Source of the DNA: Gluconobacter albidus
GTDB lineage: Bacteria > Pseudomonadota > Alphaproteobacteria > Acetobacterales > Acetobacteraceae
Reading direction: 5' to 3'
Assembly: GCF_002723915.1 (NCBI RefSeq)
Contig: NZ_BEWL01000001.1
Span: 558,001 to 622,000, forward strand
DNA length: 64,000 nt
Shown: in pieces, positions 26,729-35,691 of the stretch
Layout of the letters: each line of letters opens with the position of its first letter
How positions within the stretch are numbered: position 1 is the first letter of the stretch
The notes under the pieces: model-generated
Database searches by the model: none
The model's input: the letters and a program-made list of their open reading frames with translations, nothing else
What the model was told of the DNA's origin: nothing
Translations under genes and position numbers: made by a program

Positions 26729-27079
26729 ATGATTTTCTTTATTCTGAAATGCCTGATTTCAGGACTCCTGATCGCCGCAGCCTCAGGCATTGCACGCCGC
26801 TATCCGGGCTTTGGCGCGCTGATTGCCTCCCTGCCCCTCGTGTCGGTGCTGGGCATGATCTGGCTTTGGCTGGAAAAGCCTGACCGCGTTGTCATGAGCC
26901 GTCATGCGGAAGCAACATTCTGGTATGTGCTTCCTTCGCTGCCCATGTTTCTGCTGATCCCGCGACTGCTTCGGGCAGGCATGCCGTTCTGGCTCGCCCT
27001 GTCCACAGGATGCGCCCTCACGATTGTTCTGTATCTCTGCACGACATGGGCGCTCGCCCGTTTCGGTACAGGCGGCTGA
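26729..27079 (+). CDS. DUF3147-like small membrane protein
   Basis: The 116-residue protein has four hydrophobic helices and the layout of DUF3147 proteins: ISGLLIAAASGIARRYPGFGALIASLPLVS at the start, then a short loop with EKPD, and PSLPMFLLIPRLL in the third helix. The function of the family is unknown. It lies 75 bases after tRNA-Asp and converges with the polysaccharide exporter ATPase gene (15 bases between stops). Confidence 0.78.
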   Translation: MIFFILKCLISGLLIAAASGIARRYPGFGALIASLPLVSVLGMIWLWLEKPDRVVMSRHAEATFWYVLPSLPMFLLIPRLLRAGMPFWLALSTGCALTIVLYLCTTWALARFGTGG

Positions 27080-27094
27080 GACTGACCTCTTATC

Positions 27095-27865
27095 TTAGCC
27101 AGCCTCTTGCAGATAGACGTCCAGAACCTCGTCCGGTGTTCCGTCCATTCGGATATGCCCGTTCTCAAGCCAGATGACGCGCGTACACCACTGTCGCATG
27201 ACCTTGGGCTGATGAGTGGACAGCACGAGGATTTCCGCTTGTCGGACGAGTTCTTCGAGGCGCGCCTTGGCCTTGTTCATGAAAACCCCGTCCCCCGCGA
27301 GAAACCACTCATCCATCAGCAGGATTTCCGGAGCAGACGCCGTCGCCAGGCCAAACGCCAGACGAACACTCATGCCCGCACTATAGGCCTTCATGGGCAT
27401 GTCCATATAAGGACCGAGCTCAGCGAAATCCTGTACGTCCTGCTCGATCCGAGCGATCTGCTGACGTGAAAGCCCCTCATATCGCCCCTTGAGGCGAATA
27501 TTCTCACGCCCCGTCAGATCGGGATTCATTCCCAGACCGCTGTCCAGCAGCGTCCGCATCGTTCCCTCGAGTCGCACGCGCCCCGAAACAGGTTCGTAAA
27601 TGCCTGCCAGTGCACGCAGAAGCGTGGTCTTGCCAGCGCCATTACTACCGATCAACCCCAGCCGCTCGCCGGAATTCAGCGTAAAGCTGATCTCCCGCAG
27701 CACGCTCACGATCGTGCGCTCCCGCAGGTCCTGCATCAGATGGGCCGAGGGCGACGACGGCGCAAACCGGGCCAGCGTCTTGCCGACCTGGCGCTTCAGG
27801 GAGCGGCTCTGCCCATGATACAGCGGAAAATCAATACAGAGGCGATCAACAACAATCCCGGGCAT
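27095..27865 (-). CDS. Polysaccharide-export ABC transporter ATPase (KpsT/TagH type)
   Basis: The 256-residue ATPase has Walker A IGSNGAGKT, signature YSAGMSVRL typical of the polysaccharide/teichoic acid exporter class, Walker B ILLMDEWFLAGD, and switch His in VLSTHQP. It powers export of lipid-linked surface glycan through the permease encoded four bases upstream. The ATG at 27865 (MPGIVVDRLCIDF) is chosen because it follows the permease stop directly; the frame is open upstream inside the permease gene, without similarity to the family. Confidence 0.9.
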   Translation of the reverse strand: MPGIVVDRLCIDFPLYHGQSRSLKRQVGKTLARFAPSSPSAHLMQDLRERTIVSVLREISFTLNSGERLGLIGSNGAGKTTLLRALAGIYEPVSGRVRLEGTMRTLLDSGLGMNPDLTGRENIRLKGRYEGLSRQQIARIEQDVQDFAELGPYMDMPMKAYSAGMSVRLAFGLATASAPEILLMDEWFLAGDGVFMNKAKARLEELVRQAEILVLSTHQPKVMRQWCTRVIWLENGHIRMDGTPDEVLDVYLQEAG

Positions 27866-27869
27866 CAGA

Positions 27870-28709
27870 TCAGATCCAGTAAGGAATGCGCGACCGCATC
27901 CGGCAGAACAGGACGGCCGCCAGAAGCCACAGAAGTACACTGTGCGCGATGGCCGCCTCCCACACGACGGGAGCCACCGTCTGCCCCAGAAGGGGCGCAC
28001 GTACGATTTCAAGCAGCGGATAAAACGGATCCAGCAGCAGATACTGCCGTCCGGTCGTAATCAGTTCCGGCTTCCAGATCACCGGCGTCACGAAAAAGAA
28101 GATCTGCATCAGCGACGCCACGATGGGCGCAATGTCCCGAAACCGCGCGCCCAGCATCCCGATCAGCAGAATGATGCAGAAGCTGTCCATAATCCACAGC
28201 GGCAGGCTGAACAACAGGCTCCAGACCTGCTGTGGCCAGACATGGAAGACCGCAAACACGGCAACGACCACCACCATATTATGAAGCAGAATCAGCAGAT
28301 TCCTGACGATCACCTGCACCACTGGCAGGCTGACCGGAATCCGCATCGCATGAAACAGCGACGTGCTCTGCGTAAAGACCGTTCCCGCGTCGTTGATGAC
28401 GGTACCGCCATATCCCCACAACACGATCGAAAGTGACAGGAACGGCAGATAGGCTTTCAGGTCCATATGAAAGAGAAAGCCATACACAACGCCCATCGCG
28501 CCGATCATGACAGCCGTGGAGAGCGTCAGCCACAGCGGCCCCAGAATGGAGCCGCGATACCGCATCTTGATATCCAGCCAGCCGAGCGTCGCCGCCAGCG
28601 GCAACAGCCGCAGACCCGCCCGCAGATCGCTCCAGGCGGCGCGGACAAGCCCCCATCCCCGCAGGGGCTGAAGGGTCAGAACAGGAGAACGGGCATTCAT
28701 GTCTTCCAT
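27870..28709 (-). CDS. Polysaccharide-export ABC-2 permease (KpsM type)
   Basis: The 279-residue protein has six hydrophobic segments and the ABC-2 glycan exporter pattern: WLDIKMRYRGSILGPLWLTLS just before helix 1, and FVTPVIWKPE late. It pairs with the ATPase encoded downstream. Such exporters carry capsule or O-antigen chains over the inner membrane. No glycosyltransferase or chain-length gene is adjacent, so the exported glycan cannot be named. It is divergent from queE, with about 135 bases between the starts. Confidence 0.9.
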   Translation of the reverse strand: MEDMNARSPVLTLQPLRGWGLVRAAWSDLRAGLRLLPLAATLGWLDIKMRYRGSILGPLWLTLSTAVMIGAMGVVYGFLFHMDLKAYLPFLSLSIVLWGYGGTVINDAGTVFTQSTSLFHAMRIPVSLPVVQVIVRNLLILLHNMVVVVAVFAVFHVWPQQVWSLLFSLPLWIMDSFCIILLIGMLGARFRDIAPIVASLMQIFFFVTPVIWKPELITTGRQYLLLDPFYPLLEIVRAPLLGQTVAPVVWEAAIAHSVLLWLLAAVLFCRMRSRIPYWI

Positions 28710-28843
28710 GCGCCTTCCCTACCATGAAAGCAGACCCTGCCCATCCCCCTTGCCTGCGAAACATCCCTCTTCGCATGACACCATCAGGCCGGGATGATGA
28801 TTTCCCTTGCATCCTGCGCCAACCTCGCCGACATGCTGCGATC

Positions 28844-29485
28844 ATGTCATATGCTGTGAAGGAAATGTTCGTGACCCTCCAGGGCGAGGGTGCACAGACA
28901 GGCCGTGCCTCGGTGTTCTGCCGGTTCGCGGGCTGCAATCTATGGTCGGGCCGCGAACAGGATCGCGCCACGGCCGCCTGTACGTTCTGCGACACCGATT
29001 TCATCGGCACGAACGGTGAAGGCGGCGGCCGCTTTGATACCGCCGAAGCACTTGCTGCCACCATCGCGGCCTGCTGGACCGGCATCGCCGATGAGAGCGG
29101 CCGCCGCTACGTCGTCTTCACGGGCGGCGAACCGCTGCTTCAGATTGATGATGCCCTGATTGCCGCCGTAAAGGCCCAGGGCTTCGAGATTGCCGTGGAA
29201 ACCAACGGTACGATCGCAGCCCCTGCGGGAATCGACTGGGTCTGCGTCAGCCCCAAACCCAGCAGCACGCTCGTCCAGACCGACGGCGCGGAACTCAAGC
29301 TGATCTACCCCCAGCCCGACCTGCCGCCCGAACTGTTCGAGAAACTCTCCTTCCGTCATTTCTGGCTTCAGCCGATGGACGGCCCCGACCGCATCGCCAA
29401 CACACAGGCCGCCGTTGCCTACTGCCTGCGCCACCCGCGCTGGCGCCTGTCGCTTCAGACGCACAAGCTGATCGGAATCCCCTGA
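28844..29485 (+). CDS. queE: 7-carboxy-7-deazaguanine synthase QueE
   Basis: The 213-residue radical SAM enzyme turns 6-carboxytetrahydropterin into 7-carboxy-7-deazaguanine on the queuosine path. It has [14 protein letters not shown] at the start, the iron-sulfur cysteines in [11 protein letters not shown] and then CTFCDTDF after a 12-residue insert (the QueE subclass with an extended cluster loop), and FTGGEPLLQ for SAM binding. The ATG at 28844 matches the family start. It is followed two bases later by queC. Confidence 0.95.
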   Translation: MSYAVKEMFVTLQGEGAQTGRASVFCRFAGCNLWSGREQDRATAACTFCDTDFIGTNGEGGGRFDTAEALAATIAACWTGIADESGRRYVVFTGGEPLLQIDDALIAAVKAQGFEIAVETNGTIAAPAGIDWVCVSPKPSSTLVQTDGAELKLIYPQPDLPPELFEKLSFRHFWLQPMDGPDRIANTQAAVAYCLRHPRWRLSLQTHKLIGIP

Positions 29486-29487
29486 CC

Positions 29488-30222
29488 ATGAGCACGAACC
29501 CGGCCATCAGCAGCAACACCGCTCTTGTCCTGTTCTCCGGCGGCCAGGATTCCGCAACCTGCCTCGCCTGGGCCCTCTCCCGCTTTGATCGCGTCGAGAC
29601 GGTCGGTTATGCTTACGGACAGCGCCACGCCATCGAGCTCGAATGCCGCGACACGCTACGCGAACAGATGGCCGCCTTTTCGCCGGAGTGGAAAGCGCGC
29701 CTTGGCGACGATCACACGATCGACCTTGCCTCCCTTGGTGCCCTGTCCGAAACGGCGCTGACCCGCGAAGCTGAGATCGGACTGAGCGAAAACGGGCTGC
29801 CAAACACGTTCGTGCCGGGCCGCAACATCATCTTCCTGACCTTCGCAGCCGCTCTCGCCGTCCGCCGCAATGCGCGCCACATCGTCACCGGCGTCTGCGA
29901 AACCGATTATTCCGGCTATCCCGACTGCCGCGACGACACAATCAAGGCCCTTCAGGTCGCGCTGAACCTCGGCATGGACCAGCGTTTCGTGCTGCATACG
30001 CCGCTAATGTGGATCGACAAGGCCCAGACATGGGACCTGACCGAGCAGCTCGGCGGCCAGACGCTCGTGGACGTCATCAACCGGGACAGCCATTCCTGCT
30101 ATATGGGCAACCGCACCCACCAGCATGACTGGGGCTACGGCTGCGGCACCTGCCCGGCCTGTAACCTGCGTGCCGACGGATGGCGCCGCTACCAGCAGAG
30201 CCGCCATGGAGGCGCCGCATGA
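29488..30222 (+). CDS. queC: 7-cyano-7-deazaguanine synthase QueC
   Basis: The 244-residue enzyme makes preQ0 from 7-carboxy-7-deazaguanine, ammonia and ATP. The PP-loop is FSGGQDSAT (near residue 15). The zinc site is the C-terminal cysteine group in CYMGNR and [23 protein letters not shown] and [12 protein letters not shown] are family blocks. It lies between queE and queD and overlaps queD by four bases, so the three make preQ0 together with GTP cyclohydrolase I (folE, 35.7-36.4 kb). Confidence 0.96.
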   Translation: MSTNPAISSNTALVLFSGGQDSATCLAWALSRFDRVETVGYAYGQRHAIELECRDTLREQMAAFSPEWKARLGDDHTIDLASLGALSETALTREAEIGLSENGLPNTFVPGRNIIFLTFAAALAVRRNARHIVTGVCETDYSGYPDCRDDTIKALQVALNLGMDQRFVLHTPLMWIDKAQTWDLTEQLGGQTLVDVINRDSHSCYMGNRTHQHDWGYGCGTCPACNLRADGWRRYQQSRHGGAA

Positions 30223-30746
30223 CCGCCGAACTCGTCTTCACCCGGCGTTTCTGCATGGGTCATAGGCTCATTACGGGCGCCAGCGAACGCTGCGCCATCC
30301 CGCATGGCCATAACGAATATGTCCGCGTGAAGCTGCGCCCGGCCAAACAGACCCGGCTGGACGGGCACGCGAACATGATCCTGCCTTTCGCCGAAGCCAA
30401 GACGCGCTGGCACCATTTCGTGGACAACAGCCTTGATCACGCGCTCCAGCTTTCGGAAACGGACCCGCTGCTCGCATGGTTCCGCGCCCATGAACCCGAA
30501 CGCGCCAGCCGGATTGTTGTGACGCCCGGCGATCCGACAACGGAACTCATGGCGGCCCTCATGCTCGCCAAACTGACCGCCATCCTCGCGGATCAGGGCG
30601 ACATCCTGCGCGTTCACGAGATCGAACTGGAAGAAACACCCACCAACACCGTGCGCCTCGGCGGCAATCCGCAGCATTACCTGCCCGTCGTTTCAAGACC
30701 CCCGGAACAGTGCTGGTGGAACAAAGCGGACGCCAGTATTTCCTGA
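30219..30746 (+). CDS. queD: 6-carboxy-5,6,7,8-tetrahydropterin synthase-like protein QueD
   Basis: The 175-residue protein is of the 6-pyruvoyl-tetrahydropterin synthase fold. Zinc ligands are His15 (GHRL), His29 and His31 (HGH); Cys25 is the likely catalytic Cys. It is longer than the 120 residues of E. coli QueD. The C-terminus carries [16 protein letters not shown], with the Glu that binds the pterin. The ATG at 30219 overlaps the queC stop. It supplies the substrate of QueE. Confidence 0.9.
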   Translation: MTAELVFTRRFCMGHRLITGASERCAIPHGHNEYVRVKLRPAKQTRLDGHANMILPFAEAKTRWHHFVDNSLDHALQLSETDPLLAWFRAHEPERASRIVVTPGDPTTELMAALMLAKLTAILADQGDILRVHEIELEETPTNTVRLGGNPQHYLPVVSRPPEQCWWNKADASIS

Positions 30747-30761
30747 CGTCCGGAGGACGCC

Positions 30762-31664
30762 TCAGACCTTGTGGACCGAAGCGTCGTAGATTTCTTCAAT
30801 CACCTCTCCCAGCGCTGCATCGAACTGCGCATCATCCATCTGATGACGCAGATCCCCGATCAGCGCGCGGGAGAAACTCGCAATCATCCGCTGATTGTGC
30901 CGCAGCTTTTTTTCGCAGGCCTGATCCAGCGGATAGCCCCCTGACAGCGCCACGACCCGCACCATCCGCGGATCACGCGCGATGTCATCATACAGGTCCG
31001 CAACGTCCGGGATCGTCACCTTCAGCATGATGCGTGCGTCTTCGGGCAGCTTTTGCAGCTCTTCCAGAACATAATCATGCAGAAGCTGCTCACACGCTGC
31101 CTTGTCCGGGCTCTTGATGAGCACTTCCGGCTCCAGAATGGGCACCAGCCCATGTTTGCGGACCTGTTCGGCCACTGCGAACTGCTGCCGGACAATGGCC
31201 CGGATGCCGCTTTCGGATGGCAGACGGATCGTGGAACGTTCCTTCGTCCCGTAAACGCCCAGCTTGGCCGCCCGCGCCAGCAGGGCATCCAGATCGGGCA
31301 TCGGCTTCATGAGCTGAACGCCGTCCGCTTCCGCCTCCAGACCCTTGTCGATCTTCACAAACGGCACAACGCCCCGTTCGCGCCACAGATAGGCCGGAAC
31401 GGGCTCACCGTTCACATCCCCATCCATCGTGCGCTCGAACAGGATGGCCCCGATCACCTTATCGCCGGTAAAGGAAGGCGCCGTGATGATCCGAACCCGC
31501 ATGTCGTGCATCAGCGCAAACATCTGGCTTTCATCAGAATATTCGCTCTCGGCAATACCGTACTGCTTCAGCGCGCCTGGCGTGGAGCCGCCACTCTGGT
31601 CCAGGGCAGCAATAAACCCGCCCTTATCCGCCATCTGTGACATCATCTTATCTGCGGTGCTCAT
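30762..31664 (-). CDS. Fructose-bisphosphate aldolase class I
   Basis: The 300-residue enzyme matches the bacterial class I aldolase family: GFIAALDQSGGSTPGALKQYG at the N-terminus, the E-RT-MDG-VNG region, KIDKGLEAEADGVQLMKPMPD, VPILEPEVLI, and the Schiff-base region IMLKVTIPD. It cleaves fructose 1,6-bisphosphate without metal. The ATG at 31664 has AAGGGAA at good spacing, better than an in-frame start 11 codons upstream. A class II fructose-bisphosphatase gene (glpX) is elsewhere in the window. The stop lies 15 bases from the convergent queD. Confidence 0.93.
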   Translation of the reverse strand: MSTADKMMSQMADKGGFIAALDQSGGSTPGALKQYGIAESEYSDESQMFALMHDMRVRIITAPSFTGDKVIGAILFERTMDGDVNGEPVPAYLWRERGVVPFVKIDKGLEAEADGVQLMKPMPDLDALLARAAKLGVYGTKERSTIRLPSESGIRAIVRQQFAVAEQVRKHGLVPILEPEVLIKSPDKAACEQLLHDYVLEELQKLPEDARIMLKVTIPDVADLYDDIARDPRMVRVVALSGGYPLDQACEKKLRHNQRMIASFSRALIGDLRHQMDDAQFDAALGEVIEEIYDASVHKV

Positions 31665-31854
31665 CAAGATTCCCTTCGATACAGGAAGAACCGTCACCGC
31701 TTTCGAAGGACCTCACGGATCACCCCCTCGCAGTACGTTTCCCGACACAGTCCAATCGCGCCGATGCCCGGAATGGTTCCTGCCCGACCAGTTCGGAAAA
31801 CCATAGCGCAGCCCCGACACCCGATGAAGCGGCTCCCCGCTCACCAAATCAGGA

Positions 31855-32460
31855 TCAGCCGTCTTCAGAGACGTTCGGGGCATTTTCATAAAGCTCAAGA
31901 AACGCCTCGATATCGTCGCTCATCAGCGCTCCGCAGCGCTCTTTCACAAGCGTTTCCGGCCATTCCCACCAGGCCAGCGCCAGCAGTCGCGCAATGATGC
32001 TTTCGGGAAAACGGTAGCGGATCACTTTTGCCGGATTACCTCCCACAATCGCATATGGAGGCACCGATTTCGTGACAAGCGCCTGCGCTGCGATCACGGC
32101 GCCATCGCCAATCGTCACTCCGGACATCAGGGTCGCATGCGCCCCGATCCAGACGTCATTGCCAATCACGACGTCCCCCTTGCTGGAATGATCGGCCTGC
32201 CCCTCTTCCGCGGATGGCCAGAAATGCGACAGCGTTTTGAAGGGATAGGTGCTCACCAGATCGGCGCGGTGATTGCCAAGGATGATCGTGACATTTGGCC
32301 CGATCGAACAGTAATCGCCGATGATCAACCCCGCCTCGCCTACTTCAAGAACAGCAGGGGCGCCATAGGTATGAGGACCGATCCGCCAGCCCCATTCATC
32401 AATCTGATACGCAAGCGCATACTGCGTCAGGGCCTGAAATGCGCGATTTCCGAATGCCAT
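31855..32460 (-). CDS. CatB-type hexapeptide-repeat acetyltransferase
   Basis: The 201-residue protein is a left-handed beta-helix acyltransferase: IIGDYCSIGPNVTII, then NHRADLVSTYPF (loop with the putative catalytic His), VVIGNDVWIGAHATLMSGVTIGDGAVIAA and the block PPYAIVGGNPAKVIRYRF. This is the xenobiotic/CatB branch, where members acetylate antibiotics or surface sugars. The adjacent genes give no clear substrate. It stops 58 bases before the desaturase gene's stop in the same direction, so it may be read through from the desaturase promoter. Confidence 0.85.
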   Translation of the reverse strand: MAFGNRAFQALTQYALAYQIDEWGWRIGPHTYGAPAVLEVGEAGLIIGDYCSIGPNVTIILGNHRADLVSTYPFKTLSHFWPSAEEGQADHSSKGDVVIGNDVWIGAHATLMSGVTIGDGAVIAAQALVTKSVPPYAIVGGNPAKVIRYRFPESIIARLLALAWWEWPETLVKERCGALMSDDIEAFLELYENAPNVSEDG

Positions 32461-32518
32461 GCGAAATACTCCCAGCTTCTGCTGCCAGACTGGACGAACC
32501 CGAGTCCGCCCCCCGGCA

Positions 32519-33550
32519 TCATGTCACCGAGCGGAGATCCACCATAGCCTGCATGTCCTCATCCCAAAGGACGTTGCTCCGGGCTTCACGAATTCCATCC
32601 CGCCAGGTCAGGATCTTCACGTTCTGAAAGGCCGGATGGGCGTCATGACATGCCAGCAGCCTGTAATTCGGTATTCCCGGCGCCATGTGATGGACATGAT
32701 GCGTGCCAATGTCTCCCGTGAACCAGCGCATGATCCGCGAGAAGCGCAGGAACGAACACCCCGTCACCACGGCATCATAATTGTTCCATTGCGGATGCTC
32801 CGCCCACTGCACACCCTCAAACTTGTGCTGGACAAGAAAGAGCCACACGCCCGTCACGGCGGCCGGATAGATCACCATGAAGCTGACCAGCAGAACGAGC
32901 TTCCATCCAACCAGCCAGGACAGCCCGCCGAACATCGCCACCAGACACAGGTTGGTTGCGTACACGCCAGCCCGCTCGCGGATCCAGTGCCGGGGCGTAT
33001 CGAAAGCAAACCGGTAGACAATAAAGAAAATCACCGGTGGCATCAGAAAGACCGTCAGGAGCGGGTTCTTGCTCATCCGGTACAGAAACTTCTTCAGGCG
33101 CGTCATTTTCCGGTATTCGGCAACGGTAATACAGTCGGAATACAGATCAGACAGCCGCCCGCGCGTATCCATGTTGTTCCAGGACCCGTGATGCAGCCCG
33201 TGATGCTTTTTCCAGTGGTCATAGGGCGTCAAAGTCAACAGGGAGCAAAGCCAGCCCGTCACGTCATTGGTCCAGCGCTTTTTGAACAGCGATCCGTGCC
33301 CGCAGTCATGCTGAAGGACAAACGTCCGGATGGACAGGCCCGATGCCAGTGGTGTGAGTACCAGAGACCACCACCAGCCCCGCATCAACCCCGCATAGAT
33401 CAGCACATAACACAGCAGAAGCAGACTAATGGTTGACAGGACCTGAAACAGGCTGGTCCAGAAATGCGAGCCCTGATATTTCCGGACCGATCGCGCTGTC
33501 TCGTCGGAACATCCTGACGTTTCCAGTTTATTTTCCCCGAAACCTGTCAT
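32519..33550 (-). CDS. Membrane fatty-acid desaturase
   Basis: The 343-residue protein has hydrophobic helices around three histidine boxes: HDCGH (81-85), HWKKHHGLHH (112-121) and HHVHHM near residue 286. These bind the di-iron centre. The pattern is that of acyl-lipid delta-12/omega-3-type desaturases, though regiospecificity is not readable. It would introduce double bonds into membrane lipids. An AT-rich 124-base region lies upstream, quite unlike the rest of the window. Confidence 0.9.
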   Translation of the reverse strand: MTGFGENKLETSGCSDETARSVRKYQGSHFWTSLFQVLSTISLLLLCYVLIYAGLMRGWWWSLVLTPLASGLSIRTFVLQHDCGHGSLFKKRWTNDVTGWLCSLLTLTPYDHWKKHHGLHHGSWNNMDTRGRLSDLYSDCITVAEYRKMTRLKKFLYRMSKNPLLTVFLMPPVIFFIVYRFAFDTPRHWIRERAGVYATNLCLVAMFGGLSWLVGWKLVLLVSFMVIYPAAVTGVWLFLVQHKFEGVQWAEHPQWNNYDAVVTGCSFLRFSRIMRWFTGDIGTHHVHHMAPGIPNYRLLACHDAHPAFQNVKILTWRDGIREARSNVLWDEDMQAMVDLRSVT

Positions 33551-33674
33551 GATATTCCATAAATTATTTTATCTATCTCAATAATACAGGAGCAAAATAT
33601 TATCAATAAGATAAGAATTTAAGATTTGTAACATGCAATAATTATTTAATAATTCATAACATTACATCGCCGTT
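33551..33674. promoter_or_regulatory. AT-rich intergenic region upstream of the desaturase gene
   Basis: This stretch is dominated by A and T (TATTTAATAATTCATAAC, ATTATCAATAAGATAAG and similar) in a window otherwise of high G+C. It lies directly upstream of the desaturase start and after the end of the SDR gene, both on the minus strand, so it probably contains the desaturase promoter. Several TATAAT-like hexamers are possible; none can be singled out. No terminator hairpin for the SDR gene was found. Confidence 0.5.
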
Positions 33675-34586
33675 TCATATTTCTTCCAGCCAGGGTGTAT
33701 TTTTAGGCTCAAGACCCAGAAAACTTCTGGCCCGCTGATTGGACGCCCCGCTCAGATCATTCTGATAATAGACTGCCTCTTCGCCCAGACGCAGGACCGC
33801 GTCGTCTTCTGCAAGATGCCCTGGAGGCGCCGCCCCGACCCACCTTGCATAGGCGGGCAGCCATCGGGAGAATTCCGTCGGCTCATCATCGACCACAGTG
33901 TAGATCCCCGCAGGCGCCCGCAGCGCCGCAGCCGTTGCCTGCGCTGCATCATCCACATGAATGAACGAAAACATGCCCCGCCCTGCGCCAATGACGGGGA
34001 CCTCACCTTTACGGACATGCAGGCTGAACGCACCATCCGGCCAGTACCAGGTACGCGGACCGTAGAAAAACCCATACCGCAGCGCCACGCCTTCCATGAC
34101 GCCGTCGCTCAGAACGCGCTTTTCCAGCGCTTCATACATCCGCGCGCTCTCCCCGATCCCGCCGGGAGCATCCGTTCTCAACGGGGACTCCTCGGTCGCA
34201 AGTCCTCCCTCACCATTCAGGTAAAACCCGCAGGACTGCTGGATATAACGCCGCACCCCCACAGCCCGGGCGGCATCATGGAGATTACCCCCGCCCTCCA
34301 GACGCAGCACCCGATCCGCAGGCAGCCTCTGCGCCAGATCGAACGGACTGGACGGGAGGGACGTCAGCTGATCAATCACGACATCCGGCCGCACCCGATC
34401 CAGCAGAGCGAACATCCCGGCCCGGTCCAGCGCATCGCCCTCAACCGGAGACGCGCCCAGCGCCTGAATGACGGGCAGATTTTCGGCACGCCGCACCATG
34501 CCCCAGACCTCATGCCCCTCTCTCAGCAAACGCGCGATCAGCGGACGCCCTACAGCACCACTTGCCCCGGCCAGCAGAATTTTCAT
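33675..34586 (-). CDS. NAD(P)-binding SDR (epimerase/dehydratase-like) protein
   Basis: The 303-residue protein starts with the Rossmann motif LLAGASGAVGRPL. DVVIDQLTSLP, QQSCGFYL and VALRYGFFYGPRTWY, FIHVDDAAQA are blocks of the extended SDR/NAD-epimerase family. The usual YxxxK is not clean: MYEALEK gives Tyr-x4-Lys. It follows a cupin gene and an Rrf2 regulator on the same strand, so it may be a target of that regulator. The substrate is unknown. Confidence 0.82.
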   Translation of the reverse strand: MKILLAGASGAVGRPLIARLLREGHEVWGMVRRAENLPVIQALGASPVEGDALDRAGMFALLDRVRPDVVIDQLTSLPSSPFDLAQRLPADRVLRLEGGGNLHDAARAVGVRRYIQQSCGFYLNGEGGLATEESPLRTDAPGGIGESARMYEALEKRVLSDGVMEGVALRYGFFYGPRTWYWPDGAFSLHVRKGEVPVIGAGRGMFSFIHVDDAAQATAAALRAPAGIYTVVDDEPTEFSRWLPAYARWVGAAPPGHLAEDDAVLRLGEEAVYYQNDLSGASNQRARSFLGLEPKNTPWLEEI

Positions 34587-34605
34587 GCCTTCTGTCCTTC
34601 AGCCA

Positions 34606-34995
34606 TTACTTTGCAGGGAAGACAAACGGCGCAGCCTTGTCCTTGACGAAAACCGCCAGAAACTGCGCAGGCTCGGTCTGGCTGGCATTGCGCCCGACCA
34701 GATGAACATCGTCCGGCCCTTCAAAGAAGGTCTGTCCCGGATGCAGGGTCACGGCCTCTCCACCCCGGACCTGCATGACAACACTGCCCTTCAGCACATA
34801 CACAAACACCGAGGCATTATGCCGATGGATCGGGTCCGAACCGCCAGGGGGATAGTCCACCGTCAGCATCGCACCCTCTTTTCCGGGAATGCCCGGCAGG
34901 TCGTGCGCCAGCAGCGGCGTGACCTTCGTCGCGGCACGAAGGGAAGGCGTGCAGACGCACAAAGCCAAGGCGCCAAGTGCAATAAAACGACGCAT
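34606..34995 (-). CDS. Exported cupin-domain protein
   Basis: The 129-residue protein has a signal peptide of about 21 residues (ALALCVCTPSLRA) and a single cupin barrel. Metal ligands of motif 1 appear in HRHNASVFVYVLKGSV, with the motif 2 His in DVHLVGRNAS. Cupins of this size often isomerise or oxygenate small molecules or only bind them. The export signal is notable. It lies between an Rrf2-type regulator gene (36 bases upstream) and an SDR gene (19 bases downstream), probably one operon. Confidence 0.82.
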   Translation of the reverse strand: MRRFIALGALALCVCTPSLRAATKVTPLLAHDLPGIPGKEGAMLTVDYPPGGSDPIHRHNASVFVYVLKGSVVMQVRGGEAVTLHPGQTFFEGPDDVHLVGRNASQTEPAQFLAVFVKDKAAPFVFPAK

Positions 34996-35031
34996 AATTC
35001 TGTTTCCTGATATTGGATGTGAAAGAAAAAT

Positions 35032-35574
35032 TCAGACCGTGTCCGGGTTCCGCCGCTGCCTGACCCTGCTGGTCCGGCGCGTCTGGGCCCGGTTCTCAAG
35101 CCATCCCTGCGCCTCCCCCAGAAACGCAGGCGCCGCCTTGTCCCGGACAGACGCCGCCAGATCAGCCAGAGAAATCCGCGCCAGTTCCTCGCGCATGGTC
35201 TGCTCGGCTCGCAGCATGGCCGCATGAATGCTGCACACGCCCTTCGTGGCCCATTGCGGCGGCGTGTCGTCGAACAGGACGCAACGCCCGCGAATTTCCT
35301 GACAGTTAAAAAGGCTCTTCCGGCCTTCCGCCGCGTCCACAACGTCCAGCACGCTGATCTGCGCCGGAGGGCGGGCCAGCCTGTAGCCGCCCTTCAGCCC
35401 TTCGGAAGCCACCAGAATCCCGGCTTTCTCCAGCTTCGGAAGCTGCTTGGCCATAAATGCCGCCGGGATATCCTGAAGTTCCGCCAGATCCAGACTGCTG
35501 ACCGGTCCGGGATGATCCACGAGCCACAACAGACTGTGCAGGACGTATTCGGTGCTTGCGCCATAAAGTGCCAT
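35032..35574 (-). CDS. Rrf2-family transcriptional regulator
   Basis: The 180-residue protein has a winged-helix N-terminus (YVLHSLLWLV, SSLDLAELQDIPAAFMAKQLPKLEKAGIL, GGYRLARP) and three cysteines at 91, 98 and 114, the arrangement that binds an iron-sulfur cluster in IscR, NsrR and RsrR-like proteins. The C-terminus is longer than usual and ends in a basic Arg-rich tail. It probably senses redox or nitrosative stress and controls its own cupin-SDR operon. A possible promoter, TTGCGA then TATATG, lies upstream; no operator can be proven. Confidence 0.88.
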   Translation of the reverse strand: MALYGASTEYVLHSLLWLVDHPGPVSSLDLAELQDIPAAFMAKQLPKLEKAGILVASEGLKGGYRLARPPAQISVLDVVDAAEGRKSLFNCQEIRGRCVLFDDTPPQWATKGVCSIHAAMLRAEQTMREELARISLADLAASVRDKAAPAFLGEAQGWLENRAQTRRTSRVRQRRNPDTV

Positions 35575-35691
35575 ACGCAGACCATATAAGTCCGCGTTTT
35601 GATTCGCAAGGCATCAACGCGCAAAAACGCGGGCATCAGAAGCTGCGAGACATCATCCGTTTTTTTAGTCTTACAAGCCGTCCGGCGCAGA

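Noticed and set aside
28710-28843. preQ1 riboswitch before queE
   Set aside because: No recognisable H-type pseudoknot with the A-rich tail and no C-rich loop near the start codon.
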